Numbered from the stretch's first letter, positions 1 through 28,799 are shown. The stretch is 64,000 bases of DNA from Ctenosaura bakeri (GCA_948474755.1 CAOLHI010001237.1:186001-250000), one strand, 5' to 3'. Numbers and translations are program-made. Notes: generated by a model not told the origin, from the sequence alone.

Positions 1-113
1 ACTTTCAACATCCTCTGGAATCCTGGGGTTTGCAGTTTCGGGAGGGGCCCAGGATTCCAGAGGATGTTGAAAGTGCGATCATCGCGCTAGAACAGGCTAG
101 TGCGGAAATGGCC
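1..113. mobile_element. Foldback MITE, type 1, cut by the window edge
   Basis: Right half of a palindromic element: a CTTTCAACATCCTCTGGAATCC arm faces its inverse, ending GGAAATGGCC. The left terminus is outside the window. Confidence 0.75.
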
Positions 114-7730
<7,617 letters not shown>

Positions 7731-8049
7731 GCACCTGTTTCCTCTCTTGCCAATTTTTTTTTCATCCTGATGTGCCTGATCATTTCTCCTGCAGTAAAGA
7801 AAAGAAGCCATATATTTGTACACAACACCTATCCAAACTATTGAGGGGCAATGGATAGCACCATGAGAACTGAGCTTGCCCAGTTGCCTGTGAATAGTGA
7901 CTCATTTTTGGGCAGGATTGGAACCCTGCAGGACTCAACACTACAACGTTTTGTTGCAGCTCCCACTTAGTCACTTTATTTTCAAATATACAGGTATTTC
8001 TTACACAAATGTAGAAAAGAATGGCTCCTCATGAAGAGCAGTTACACTG

Positions 8050-8255
8050 TCTATGTATGTGCCTTCACATCACCTGTTGACTTGTGGTGACCCCATTAAT
8101 TTCATTGGGGTTTTTTTGCAGAGGGAGAGAATAGTCAGAGATAGTTTTGCCAGTTCTTCCTTCTGAAAGAGAGCCTATGGCACCTGTTATTCCTTGGTCA
8201 TTCAAGTACTAAGCAGGCCTGTTTAGCTTCCAAGATCAGAGATGATGTGGTGTCT
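8050..8255 (-). mobile_element. 5S rRNA-derived SINE, reverse
   Basis: The reverse strand carries TGATCTTGGAAGCTAAACAG and TTAGTACTTGAATGACC, the 3' part of 5S rRNA, then a tail like that of the copy at 22201-22398. Confidence 0.75.
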
Positions 8256-8367
8256 TCAGGGTATTTAAGCTTCTAACACTCTGAATGAAATTCCCACAGA
8301 GAAAGAGAGATGCCCAGTATTCTAAGGTATTTTCACCTAAGCTTCCAAATTTCTTTCCTCCTTTCCT

Positions 8368-8399
8368 CCTTTCTGTCTTTCTGTCTTTCTGTCTTTCTT
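8368..8399 (+). repeat. (CTTTCTGT)n microsatellite
   Basis: About four units of an 8-bp pyrimidine repeat. Confidence 0.8.
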
Positions 8400-8548
8400 C
8401 TGTGATGCTTTCCAAATTAGTTTCTACATGCCCACATACACACCACTGGTGTCCCTTTAACTGTGAACTTGGCCTTTTCCTGAAGTTCTGAAGAACATCA
8501 CATGCAAACACAAGGCAGCAGATTTACAAACAGCGCTCCACACACTAA

Positions 8549-8749
8549 GGCCATTTCCGCACTACACTGTTATAGTGTTATTATTCCACTTTCAACATTC
8601 TGTGGAATTCTGGGGTTTGTAGTTTACTGAGGCCTAAGAGCTCTCTGGCTGAGAATTCTAAAAGCTTCTCCCTAAACTGCAAACCCCAGGATTCCATAGA
8701 TGTTGAAAGTGGAATAATAGCACTGTAACAGTCTAGTGTGGAAATGGCT
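8549..8749. mobile_element. Foldback MITE, type 1
   Basis: GGCCATTTCCGCACTACACTG at the left end; the inverse ends GTGTGGAAATGGC. Inner arms carry CACTTTCAAC and its complement. Confidence 0.85.
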
Positions 8750-9949
8750 TCAGTCAGAGGTAGGATAAGTGCCTCTTAGGGGCAGCTATTTTGTGGCCCG
8801 GAAAGACTCTCAAAGCCATCAGACATTGCCACCTTCTGAAAAATTTCAGCTGAAAATTCATCCCAGAGATAGTTCTAAGAAACAGAAAAACATTGCATAG
8901 ACACAAAAGCATGGCAGTTTGGCTTCCCTTGTGCCCCCCACCATTGTCCAAACCCTGGAAAATACTGAAAAATCAGTCAAAAATATGTCAAATTCCCAGT
9001 TGTTATTGTTCTCAGAACTGGATCTGATATGATATCGTCTCTAGGGTCTCTAGTCCAACACTCAACCCCCCCCCAACTGGCTCTAATAAAATTCTGATTT
9101 TAGAAGCAGGTAGAGTTGCTCTGTCAGTTCAACTATTAAGTAATGTGTGCTTCAGTTGCTGTTATTCTTCACATCCTTTGTCCTCAAACTCTTTATACAG
9201 AAACGCCCAGTATTAACACAGAGAGGAAACAAACTTCATCTGAGACTGATTATTCATTTCCTCAAGCACATTCCTCAGAAGGCTGTGACTCTCGCTAAAA
9301 AATAAACCTTAGCCAAAAATTCAATATCATTTTAGAAGCCAGTTTTTGGATTTGAATAATTGTTAACTGTGCTCTGCGTAAGTCAGATGGCACTGAAGAA
9401 GAAATTATTATTAGAGCATGAAACGTATGTATCTGGATGCATCCTTTATCAGTGAATGAAAGAAAACACCCTATTTTGTAATGTTTTAAAAAATCAGTTA
9501 ATAAATGCAAACTTTTTAAAAAAGCTGTGTCCCAAACAGGAGGTATGAAAGAATTATGATTATGAACGGAGGAAGAGAATACCAACCTATACAATATTTT
9601 TTAAATAATACACATGCAAGTGGAAGCTGGATTTACACTTGCATTATGTCATTAAGAGAATTGTTTAATGCTTAAAAAATGAAGATTCATCAAGAAAATA
9701 TAGCAGGGTTACAAATGGAGGATGTTGTTTACTGGACTATAAAATTCTGTATTGGAATTGAGACAATGGTAAGAAAACTCATCTGGACTTACTCCAGATG
9801 GGTGTTTCCTTTATTCAGGAGGGCAATACCGTACATTTGTGAATGTTTATATCTCAGTAATAAACAGTGCTGTAGAGTTTTCCACTCTAAGCAGAACAAA
9901 CTGACCTTTGTTACCAAACAAAAGCCCTACCTTTGGAATCATGGGTTAT

Positions 9950-10160
9950 GGTGGGATGAAGGTCAGTTGTGGTCTCTATAAGCAAAGTGCAAAGAATAAC
10001 AATAATAACATGCTGGAACCATCCCATGTGGGTCATCCTACCACTGCTTAGTCATGGATATCTTGATATTCATTAAAAGTAACTTTCCAGGCACTGTTCC
10101 AGGCAGCTCTGGGCACAGTTCTTGTGAAAGAACCCTGACTAGCATGCAAAAAACACCAAC
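9950..10160 (+). repeat. Upstream module shared by copies B and C
   Basis: Block with ACATGCTGGAACCATCC, GGGTCATCCTACCACT and AAAAGTAACTTTC; two related copies stand in tandem upstream of copy C (23690-24000 and 24040-24330). Part of the duplicated 5' region. Confidence 0.6.
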
Positions 10161-10209
10161 TAACAGAACACTCCCCTTTCTCTCTCATCAACACGCCCAT
10201 GTTGGATTA

Positions 10210-10310
10210 TGAACGAGAGTTCAGGAAGCAAAGAGAGAGGGACACACACAGCAGCAATGTCCTTGGAAAAGAAGGGATGTTAAAGATACTGAGTGGGGAG
10301 TGAAGGGCTG
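10210..10310 (+). promoter_or_regulatory. Candidate noncoding exon 1 / promoter-proximal region of copy B
   Basis: A strong 5' splice site (GGGCTG then GTAAGT at 10311) lies about 620 bp before exon 2. The same place is conserved upstream of C and E. No ATG is in frame with the junction, so the exon would be 5' UTR. The transcription start is not visible. Confidence 0.4.
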
Positions 10311-10369
10311 GTAAGTGGATATGTCGTTCTACTCTAGTGCCAGTAGGTGAGCTCAAGGGAATGAGGCAG

Positions 10370-10760
10370 GAGCAATGGCAGCTTGGAAATGGGCTGAGAT
10401 CCCACATGTGCTCCAAATCACAGTGCCATGGCCTCCTACCATCCAGCACCTGTCAAGTTCTAGGTGGGCCTCTCTTGTTGCTGTTTACTTGTGGGTAAGG
10501 GAGGGAGTGGGGAGGCAATTCAGATTATAGAAAAGCAGCTGGTCTCTGCTTGATTGTGGGAAGAAATGAGGGTGGGCTCTCAAACGGAGTGCACCTGCCT
10601 TTTCCTTCCCCTAGGAGCTCAGAGCAACCAGACAACCAGACCTTAATTGTTCTAAATCCCTTTCCTCCTCCTTCTACTTCTCTCAAGTAAGAAGGAGCAG
10701 CAGCAGCTGCTGCTGCCGCCGCCGCCGCCGCCACCACCACCACTCCTTGGCTTGACAGTG
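10370..10760 (+). repeat. Leader-intron module of copy B, recurring inside introns of E and F
   Basis: Contains CCTTTTCCTTCCCCTAGGAG, CTCAGAGCA, then AAGTAAGAAG; similar blocks at 48810-49140, 50787-51100 and 60425-60760. Here it sits between putative exon 1 and exon 2. Confidence 0.6.
10695..10743 (+). repeat. GCN/CCR trinucleotide run
   Basis: AGC, TGC, CGC and CAC triplets in succession, about 200 bp before exon 2 of copy B. Not translated. Confidence 0.85.
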
Positions 10761-10949
10761 ACCAGATGTTAAGGACTTATGGAAGGTCAAGAGAATAGCT
10801 CTCTTCCCTGCATCAAAAAAGAGACTTATGCATGTGTAAGGTGCACCTATGCACCCATAAGTTACTGATGAGCTGCAGAATATTAAGTGGAGTAATAGAC
10901 TCCTATCAATATTTTTGTATCCCACCAGATAGTTGATCTCCAATCAAAT

Positions 10950-19267
<8,318 letters not shown>

Positions 19268-19366
19268 GCAGAACTCTCTGCCTCTCACCTTCCTAGTATT
19301 GTTGTCACTGTGTGTCATATGTCTCTAAATGCTCAATGGGTGGTTGCTTTATTATTGAGAAAGACC

Positions 19367-19372
19367 AATAAA
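19367..19372 (+). terminator. Poly(A) signal of copy B
   Basis: AATAAA 100 nt after the TAG stop of copy B. Confidence 0.7.
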
Positions 19373-19633
19373 TTCAGTCGATATATAATTTTAGTATGTT
19401 CTTCAGGGACAATTTGAACTCTGACTGCAGAAATTTCTGAAGCTGAGAATCTCATTCTGTTTGCTCATTCCAAAGCAAATAGAAAGAGACTTTCAGTTCC
19501 AGAAATTTCTGCAGAAAAGCTGGCTGCACAGAGACTGGTGCTAACCACTTCCTTGTGTGTTGATTCAGTACAGTTATTTAAATGGCCAAACTGAACTAAA
19601 ATGTGCCCGTTTTAGTTCACCCTCACTAAAGAC

Positions 19634-19829
19634 TCAGAGAGCCAGCATGGTGTCGTGGTCTGAATGATAGGTTTGAGGAATTGACCAGAGTTCCGTTCCT
19701 TGCTCAGTCATGGACACCCACGGGGCAACCTTGAGTGCTTCACATACTCTCAGCCATGAAAACCCCCTGATAAGTTCTCCTTAGTGATGCCATAAGTCAG
19801 AAACATATTGAAGACACATGACAACAAAG
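19634..19829 (+). mobile_element. tRNA-derived SINE
   Basis: GAGAGCCAGCATGGTGTCGTGG (A-box-like), CCAGAGTTCCGTTCC (B-box-like), then a tail with TAAGTCAGAAAC and GACAACAA. Between B and C. Confidence 0.75.
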
Positions 19830-21424
19830 CCTCACTCTCTTTCATTGGGTGGCTGAGCATCACTGTTTCACAGGTTGTTTGCCTTCAAGTCATCTCCAAT
19901 TCACAGCAAACATACTGTGCAGTTTTCTTGGCCAGATTTGTTCAGATTACTATCCCATAAACCTGACTTTAGGGGACAAGGGTCAAGGATGCGAAAGGAC
20001 TCTCCGCATCTGGAGCACTTGGTACAAATTTAGCCCTTGCTAACATGTCTATCTTATCTGCACCAGTGATATAAATCAAAACTCTATTCTTTCTGGCACA
20101 GAAGAATGAATAATTTAATGAGTGAGATTATGAATTCTTTTGCAAATTTGGGATGAGGTATGAATGCTTTCAGTCATTTTGGGGTGATTTTTCACATTCT
20201 GGGAAATTTTGTCTATGCAAAAAAACAAAAACAAAAAACAAACAAATATAAACATCCAGTTTTTTCTGGATACCAAGGAGGAAGGCTCATCAGTGAATTA
20301 AAAACATCTATTTGGTTGGATCTCCAAGGGATATGAATTCCTAGTGCTCTGCACCTGGGCACAAGAGCTTTAGAACAATTTTCTCCTTATATACTTTCAG
20401 TGCCGGGATGTCTATATGTCCATTCCTTGATCTGTACAAAGTCAAGATCCCAGTGTCTTTTCCCTCATTTCTCCTCAAATTCAACTCAACTGGTTTCATG
20501 TTTGGAAGATCATCACCCTGAGATGCTTAAAAATCCATATTTGTTCAATATCCATTCCACTCATCTTGCACCCGAGCAATCATCTCTGCGGACCTCTGGA
20601 AGACTTCTGGAGGTCCAAGCAAATGCCTGTTGCTGTGCCTCCACCTGTAAAAAAAAGCTGGACACCTGCCTGCTGCAGGTATCCACCAACCAGGAAATGG
20701 CTAGGTTCAGGGAAATGCAGCTGAGAATATGTTGTGGGGTTGGGGTTGGATGGGAAACTATCATAGCTCCATTTTATGGCTAGTTCTCTTGATGCAGGAC
20801 TGCAGTCATTATTATGTCTTAGTATTTTCTTATGATCCAAAATACACTGAACAGTTCTTTTGTTTTGAAAATAGACCGTCACCACCATGACCCATACATG
20901 AGCCATGTGTGGCAGCCTATCAATCTGTCTCTCAATATTGCTAATATCTTAGTATTAGTATCCAAAATTTTTACAGCCCATTCTGATGTAAGTTGACAGA
21001 TGTGGAATCCCTTACTTGGTCATAGCATGGTGGTCTCCCAAATGTGCTGTAAATTCAGCCTAACGGTCAGGAGGTCTACACAATATGCTGTGGCAAGGTA
21101 CTTCCATCATAACCAATAAAGTTGTGGCCATTTTCACTGCAATGAGGTGCAAAAGTATTTCCTTTCTGATTTGCTCTACACTCTCCTTACCTGGGACCTA
21201 GCTGGGAAAAGTTACTTTTTCAGACAGCAGCTCTCAGAATACTTCAGTTGATAAAAGCATTGCCATTTTGGCTGGAAAAATCTGGGAGTTGTGATTTGAA
21301 CAGGAACTTCTCCAAGCTCTGATCTGGGAGGATTAAACCCTTGAAGCATTGCTATATGATCTTTTTTATGTGAATATCCTGTCCGTGTTTAGCCACCTAA
21401 ATACCCTAAAGGCACCAGACTCTT

Positions 21425-22200
21425 GCCCTTTTCGCACGGGCTTTCCCGAGCGAAATAGCCCCGTGAGCCATGCGGGAGTGGGAGCGCCGCTCCACACGAC
21501 GCACTCCCACTTCTGGCGCTCTCACGGGGCTGCAGCGACACGAGCGCGGGGTTTTTGATTTTCGCTTCCAAGCGAAAATCACCCCGCGCTCGCGCAACGC
21601 TCCCGGCGCCCACCCGCACTTACCTGTTGTGCGGTGCGTCAGAGAGGCGGCCGGGTAGCGCTTCCTTCCCTCCGCTCCTGCGGAAGGAAGGGGTGGGGCG
21701 GGGCGCTTGCGTGACGGATGCGATGGCATCCTGCTTCGCATGGGTGGGGGGTTGCTCGCGACAGCCTCCCGCTTCGCGCGCGTGCGCAGGGGGTGGGTGG
21801 GCGCGACTGTCGCTCGTTCCTGGCGCGCGCGGGGGGGATGGGCGCGACTGTCGCTCGCTCCTGACGCGCGCGAGGGGGACGGGCGCGACTGTCGCTCGCT
21901 CCTGGCGCGCGCGGGGGGACGGGCGCGACTGTCGCTCGCTCCTGGCGCGCGTGGGGGGGACGGGTGCGACTGTTGCTCGCTTCCCGCGTGCACGGGGGCG
22001 GCGCGAGAGGCTCCTGCTTCTCGCGCAAGCGGGGGAGGATGGACGCGCGAGCCGCCTCCGCCTCCGGGACGCTGCCGCTTCCCCGCTTGTTCCTTCACCT
22101 GCGGAAGGAACGAGCGGGGAACCGGCAGGCTCTCGGAAGAGGCTTTTCGCGCAAGCCGCCCACCCCGGCTCACGCAAAAAGCCTCAGTGCGAAAAGGGCC
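21425..22200. mobile_element. GC-rich foldback element, type 2, inserted in a 5S SINE
   Basis: GCCCTTTTCGCACGGG at the left and GTGCGAAAAGGGCC at the right, flanked by TCT on both sides. Removing it rebuilds a 5S-like start (GGCACCAGACTCT then GTCTGATCC). The centre holds a 40-43 bp minisatellite. Confidence 0.8.
21801..21990 (+). repeat. 40-43 bp GC-rich minisatellite
   Basis: About five units of GCGCGACTGTCGCTCGCTCC plus a GGCGCGCG run. It creates long open frames on both strands that are not genes. Confidence 0.85.
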
Positions 22201-22398
22201 TCTGTCTGATCCTGGAAGCTAAGCATGGTCAGCCCTGGTTAGTACTTGGATAGGAGACTGCCAATGAATACCAGGTGCTGTAGACTTTATTTCAGAGGAA
22301 GGAACTGGCTAAACCACCTCTGAGTATTCTTTGTTTGAGCAAGCCTTATGAAATTCATGAGATCACCATAGGTCAACAGGCAACTCGAAGATACATAC
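22201..22398 (+). mobile_element. 5S rRNA-derived SINE
   Basis: TCTGATCCTGGAAGCTAAGC, TGGTTAGTACTTGGATAGGA and ACCAGGTGCTGTAG match the 3' two thirds of vertebrate 5S rRNA, followed by a SINE body and tail (GGTCAACAGGCAACTCG). Like the 5S-Sauria SINEs of squamates. Confidence 0.85.
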
Positions 22399-23689
22399 AC
22401 ACTGCTGTCAATGCTTATCCTTCAAGTAAGCAAAGCAAAGGCAATTGTTACCTTAGAAGTAAGGAACAAGGAATTTGTTTTTATTGTCAAAACTGAGCTT
22501 GCAGCACTTCAACAAAAAAATCCATGCGTGGTCTCCCCACAAAGCTTGCTTTATTTCAGCACCCAAGCTTTACATATTTGTTTGTTTATTAGCTGACGCA
22601 AAGTGTGCTTTCTCTCTTTCTCTCTGTGCCTGCTTGGCTGTTGTTTAACCATTGGGATTAGACAACCTTGTATATATCTATTATCAAAGCATGTGACTAT
22701 TTACCAGTACACATCCAGGATTATCAACAATCCCATGAGGTAATCAGCCACCACCCTTGCTTATTCCTAAAATAGCCGGAGTCAGAGAAAACCCAGGCCC
22801 TGTAAGATGTCCTTGAGTTTTCTTGACAAGTCTGCAATCTCAGTTCCATAAAAAAATCAAGTCAAATGCAAAAGAGATTTCATTAAGAAAAAAACTGAGC
22901 AGAAAGATGCTGGATTTAGAGTTAGACCAACCTTAGTCATGTGGGCATGTAGCCCAAACGATATAGAGTGAGATTATTTAAAGAGTAAAGTAGCATAAGT
23001 AACTTTAAGAACAAAACAAAGAATGGAGATCAGCAAACAGTGCACAGTCATGGGAGGACAGGGAGGGCGGTTCACCCCAGGTGGCAATGTTTTTGGAGTG
23101 TCCCAGCCTGTAGCCATGCCCATGCACGCCCTGGCCATGCCCCCCCACTGCAGGCATCCCCCCCCCCGTGGCTACACCTCTCATGCCGTAGCCATGCCTC
23201 TCCCGCCACACTCCAAGCTCTGCCACTGACAGTGCAGCAATTACAAAATTACACAGCAGACCCAAACCAAAGAAGCTAACTGCCTAGGCCTAATGCCTAC
23301 CAAAAATGTAGCAAAACACAAAGGAAGTCTATACACTTAGCACAGAGGAAAATGGAGACTATTCAAAAATTTGCCATATTAAACAAAGATACACTCCATT
23401 TTATAGGAAGAACTGAGCATAGCAGAGGTGAACACAGCCTAATATGGCAGCATCGTGGCTGGGAGTTACTTTTTATCCAAGGCAGTGGATAAAGCAATAA
23501 AGAGGCTTGCAATAAAGAGGATTGCTCTAAACTGAACAAACTGAACTTTGATATCAAACACCCCCCCCACCTTTGCTATTTCAGCAGACAATGAGGCAAA
23601 GGCCAACCTGTCTCAGGTGGGACACCTCCATTTTCTTCCAGCAGAGCTTGTACATTTAAGAAGAAAGAATATAGTGGCATGCTGAAGTT
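22399..23689. other. Intergenic stretch between B and C
   Basis: Unremarkable except a GCCATGCC-rich, GC-rich block at 23100-23225. No gene recognised. Confidence 0.45.
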
Positions 23690-24330
23690 GCAGCTAAGAA
23701 AGATGAATATAATGGCATGGTGAAGCCAACCCATAAAGGTCATTCTGCTACTATTCAGTTGTGGCTGGTTTCAGGATATCATATCATTGTTTCTAAAAGT
23801 AACTTTGTAGGTTCTGCTACTTTAAGCGGTTAACAGAAGGGGGTCCCTCAAATATTTTTGTAAGGTATCACACCATAGACATACATGTTTAATTCCACAC
23901 ATAATTAACCCCATTAAAATTCACATATTGTGAATCCAGGGGAAGCTTCTACCTCCCGTCTGTATTGGAGCACATGAAAAGCATCCCTGTACCAGTTGTA
24001 AATAAGATGTGTGCCTTAAGCACTATGTTATAATAAATACAATGACATGCTAAAGCCATCCTGTAAGGGCTATCCTATCACCATTCAGCTGGCATTGGCT
24101 TTAGCTTGTTATATCATTGATGTTATAAGTAACTTCCTAGACTTTGTTATAAGAACACCTATTTTAAGTGGTTAATAGAAGTGGGGTCCTCCAAAGGCTT
24201 TTGTAGGATTTCATACCACACACACACATATTTATCTCCACGTGTGAGTAACCTCATTAGGAATCACATGCAGTGAACTAAGGGAAAGGTTTGATCAAAA
24301 AACTCTATTGGAGCATTTGAAAACTATCCA
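23690..24330 (+). repeat. Tandem pair of an upstream module before copy C
   Basis: Two diverged units (23690-24000, 24040-24330), each with GGCATG or GACATG then GAAGCCA/AAAGCCATCC, TATATCATTG or ATATCATTG, TAAGTAACTT and GGGGGTCC or GGGGTCC. Copy B has one unit (9950-10160). Confidence 0.6.
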
Positions 24331-24404
24331 TGATCACACCCTTTTCTCTCCCATGAATACACCTTTAAACAAACTTTGGGAAATGTGTGTATATTTAAGG
24401 GGGG

Positions 24405-24494
24405 CACAGATAGGGAGAGAAAGAGATTAGCTGATAGAGAACTAGTCAGACAAAGAAAAGACATCAGACCATCAGAGTAGTGAGCAAAGAACTG
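24405..24494 (+). promoter_or_regulatory. Candidate noncoding exon 1 of copy C
   Basis: Purine-rich leader (GAGAGAAAGAG) ending AACTG before GTACGT at 24495, aligned with the exon-1 donor of copy B. The sequence on both sides resembles the B leader. Exon extent is a guess. Confidence 0.35.
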
Positions 24495-25574
24495 GTACGT
24501 AGACATATTCTTTAGCTTCAGTGCCAGAAGACAGAAGTGGAGGGAATGGGATATGAGAGCAATAGCAACTTAGTGACAGTAATTGGGGCCATACTCTCTT
24601 ATTAATGCTTTTTCCTGCCCCCACCAGATGATGGATCTCCAAACAGGGAGGGAAAGTTTGGATCCCAGCTCTGCTAAGGGCTTGAAGCTGGCAGATATTG
24701 AGGGAATTCTTTTGTTAAAGGACACTGTGGCGCAATAGAAGATGGTAAAGAACTTCAAAGCTCGGCCTGATGATATTCTTATTTGCACTTACCCCAAAGC
24801 AGGTAAATATGATTGCAGATAAAAAAGAAAGGAGGGAAAGGAGGAAAGACACATCTCTCAGAGATACCAAAAAAGAAGAGGATGTGATCAAAGATCACTG
24901 GATGAATTATATCCTATTCATACCTCTTTTTCCAATATCCTCCCCACACCAGGGACAACGTGGATGCAGGAAATTGTTGATATGATCCAGCATGGAGGAG
25001 ACGCAGAGAAATGTACTCAGGCCCCCGCCTACCAACGTATGCCCTTCATAGAGCTATGTGGTCCAAGCCCCCTTCCTTCAGGTGAGCAAGGGGAAGAACT
25101 CTTTCAGGCTGATCATGTATGAGGGTGAAAGGTTTCTTGGCAGGAACCTGAAAGTTTTGGTCTGATGTTACAGGGGTTGAAAAAGGAGAAGCAATGCCTT
25201 CTCGACGCACATTCAAAACCCATCTCCCAGTTCATCTCACGCTGCCTTCCTTTTGGGAACAGAATTGCAAGGTAAGAAAAACTGGGGTGAGGTTCTTGAG
25301 AGGATCAGCTTATTATGGGCCAGGGGTCTGATATGGGGCTTCTTTCAGTTTCCTGTCTTAAGCCTGGAACATGTGAACACTTAACAAGACTGATCTTAAA
25401 CATGTTCCAAAACTGGGAGCTTAATTTGATTCAAAGTTCAGTTTTCCTTGCAATATTTTGCTTAGGCACATGAAAAATCAGGTGAATTGACTGGAAAACA
25501 TCTTGATAGCAGCGCAGTGATTAGTAGAAACCATCAGGGATTTGCCCAAAATAAGTTCTATCATATTAATCTTG

Positions 25575-25696
25575 GGCTATTTCCACACTAGCCTGTTATA
25601 GCGCGAGAGGGGCCGGCCGGAGCTGCAAACCCCAGGATTCCAGAGGATGTTGAAAGTGGAACCATCGCGCTATAACAGGCTAGTGAGGAAATGGCC
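25575..25696. mobile_element. Short foldback MITE, type 1
   Basis: GGCTATTTCCACACTAGCC at the left end; right arm GAGGATGTTGAAAGTGG and TAGTGAGGAAATGGCC. The left inner arm is deleted. Intron 4 of copy C. Confidence 0.8.
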
Positions 25697-26369
25697 TTAC
25701 TCTTTCTTTGAAAAAGCAGGTTATGAGTTTAAATAGGTTGTGGGAATACAGTGGATGTAGTTCATCCTCAGCAAAGCATTTGATAAAGACATTTTGGTCA
25801 GCAAGCCAGCCCAATATGGATTAAATTACAAGCAGATTTAGAGCTGACTGGAAAATTATATTCAAAAAATGTTCATCCACTATTCCTCATCAAACCAGAG
25901 AGAAGTTTGCAGTGGGACTGTCCTGGGTCTGGTCTTCTTCAACATATTTATGAATCATTTAATGATCAGGTAGAGAGAATCCATAACAAATTTTGTAGGT
26001 CTCACTAATCTGGAAAGGCTAGCTCCAGATTAAAATTTTTTTTTTAAAAAAAATGATAGAATGGAAAACTAGGTTAAAACTTAAAATCCACAGCACAGAA
26101 ACACATCTGCATGTAGGCAAAATCGTAGTAAGAATCAAATGGTTGAGTACAGGGTGGGAGATACTTGACCTGGCAGCAATACATGTGAAAAGTTTCTGTA
26201 GTGTACAGGCTGAAATCGTGTTCAGTTTTGGCACATCAAAATACTTGGTAAGTAGTATTATGGCAGTTATAGTTCTGTATATCACAATTAATGTAAGACA
26301 ACCATAGCTAGAACAGAATTAAGAAAATGGAGGAGGGAATCTCAAACAACAGACCTCTTATTGTACAAA

Positions 26370-26744
<375 letters not shown>

Positions 26745-27069
26745 TGAAGGAAGATGGGATGTTGGAAAAGAGAGACTCCCATGTCAAACTCAATATATCC
26801 TTTAGCCCAAGACAGAAAGTTAGAATCCTTGGACTCATTCTTCAGGTCTTTGAAGGGAGTAGTGCCTAGAAGGGTATACCAATGGCGGCAGGGGGGGATG
26901 CTAGCTAGGGATTCTGGATGTTGTAGTCTAAAATGGTAACTTTCCCAAGTTTCACAATACCATGGAAAAGAAGGAAGCTATGTGAGTGTGAAAGTCCTGA
27001 AAGGATTTTCTTCCAGTTCTGGGCAGTTACAGAGTACACAGTAAAGAAAGGAGGAAAGTGTGAAATTAA

Positions 27070-27303
<234 letters not shown>

Positions 27304-27323
27304 TAATGAAGGTCTAATTCTCA

Positions 27324-27749
27324 GGCCCTTTTAGTACCTTATCTTTTCTCGGCGCTGGGGTGCGGGGATCGCGCAAGCAGCTTTTTGCAAGAGGTTTTCG
27401 CATCCCCACTGCTTCGCCTCTGCAGCCGCTGCCTGCTAGCGAGCAGGCAGCGTGAGGGCTCCTCCTCTTCTTCCTGCACTGCAGCCTGGGATTTTCCCAG
27501 GCTGCGCTGGGGCAGGAAGCACGAGCGCCGCGGCTCTGCAGGCTCTGCACTCACAGTGTGGGGCCCTGGAGCAATGCACAATCACGCATCATTTTTGTCT
27601 AGAAGCTGAAAATGAAATATTGCATGATTGGTGCCTGCCCGCCTCAGCAGCATCGTGCAATTGCGAGGATGTCATTTGGACAGCTCCTTGCAATTGCGTG
27701 ATGTTCCAGAGGCCCTTTCGCATGGCGAATGCTCTGCGAAAAGGGTCTT
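27324..27749. mobile_element. GC-rich foldback element, type 2
   Basis: GGCCCTTTTAGTACC at the left, CTCTGCGAAAAGGGTC at the right; interior with CAGCCTGGGATTTTCCC shared with 44428-44832. Intron 6 of copy C. Confidence 0.75.
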
Positions 27750-28529
27750 AGTCGCTGCCAGAATGAGATTCCTTCTGATCTATAGACTCTCTCTCTTGAT
27801 TTCTCTCTCTAGGACCCGGTCCAGGAAATACAGAAGGTAGCTCAATTCCTGGGAATAGATCTCCCTGAACCAAATCTGAACCAGATTGCGCAGCACACAA
27901 AGTTTGAGACCATGAAAACTAACTCAATGACTAGCAACTTGCCTTCCTCCATCTTCAACCAAGCTGTATCACCCTTCATGAGAAAAGGTAGGTTTAGGAG
28001 TCTGAATGCCACACCATTCAGCATACTTGGCTCTCCTTCTCCCCATTTTATTCTCACAACAACCCTGCGAAGTAAGCTAGGCAGAGAGACTGAGAGTGAA
28101 AGAGACAGAGCGATGACAACAACAGGCCCACAATCACCCAGGGAAGAGGAGGAGGAATATCCCACCTTTCAAGGCAGCTTATAAAGTTTTAATATATGAC
28201 TTTTTATTTCACCAGCCTCTACATTTCTTATGATTTCCATTTTTGTGGCTAGCCTTACAGATCTATGTTGTTTTGTTCTGGTTTTTTAAACATACGGATA
28301 GCAGCTGGTGAAGCAGGCTTATCTGCTCGCTCCCTTTTTCCTCTGTTTTGCTATTCATGCATGCTCAATAGGGAATTCTGGAAACCGCTACAGACAGTCT
28401 AGTTAGAATAGTATGGATGGGAAGAATATTCAAAAATATCTTTTAAAATAGTTGAAAAACACGGGGGATTTTGTTTGTTAAAAAACCCTGATGAGAAGGT
28501 TTCTGGAAAATCTTTGCAGTTTGGGTCTG

Positions 28530-28799
28530 AAACATGTAGTTGTTTTGCACAGAAAACAGCATTTTCTGATATATTTCTTCATTGAAATACAATACCTTTG
28601 CAGAAAATGTATATGCATAAAATTCAAACGTGGTTGATTTGCAGAGAATACAGTACTCCCCACAGAAAACATTATTTCCTGTACAGGAAATAATATTTCT
28701 GTGTTGAAATGCTAGCTTCTCTGCAGAAAATGTCTTTTTCTGTGTGGGAAATGCTGTTTTCTGTGCAAAACAACCATATGTGAATTTTGCAAAGAATAA
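28530..28799 (+). repeat. Degenerate array of CAGAAAA/TTTTCTG units
   Basis: Several imperfect units such as TTTTGCACAGAAAACAGC and TTTCTGTGCAAAACAACC in alternating direction. Intron 7 of copy C. Family unknown. Confidence 0.45.

Noticed and set aside
21406..22253. Long open frames on both strands (up to 255 residues)
   Set aside because: They run through a GC-rich foldback element and its 40-43 bp minisatellite. The peptides are Arg/Ala/Gly/Pro-rich repeats without any domain.
22201..22290. 5S rRNA gene
   Set aside because: It has only the 3' part of 5S with several changes and continues into a SINE body; it is a 5S-derived SINE.
24736..24738. Recoded stop (selenocysteine) in copy C
   Set aside because: The codon is TAG, not TGA, and it replaces Trp in the paralogues.
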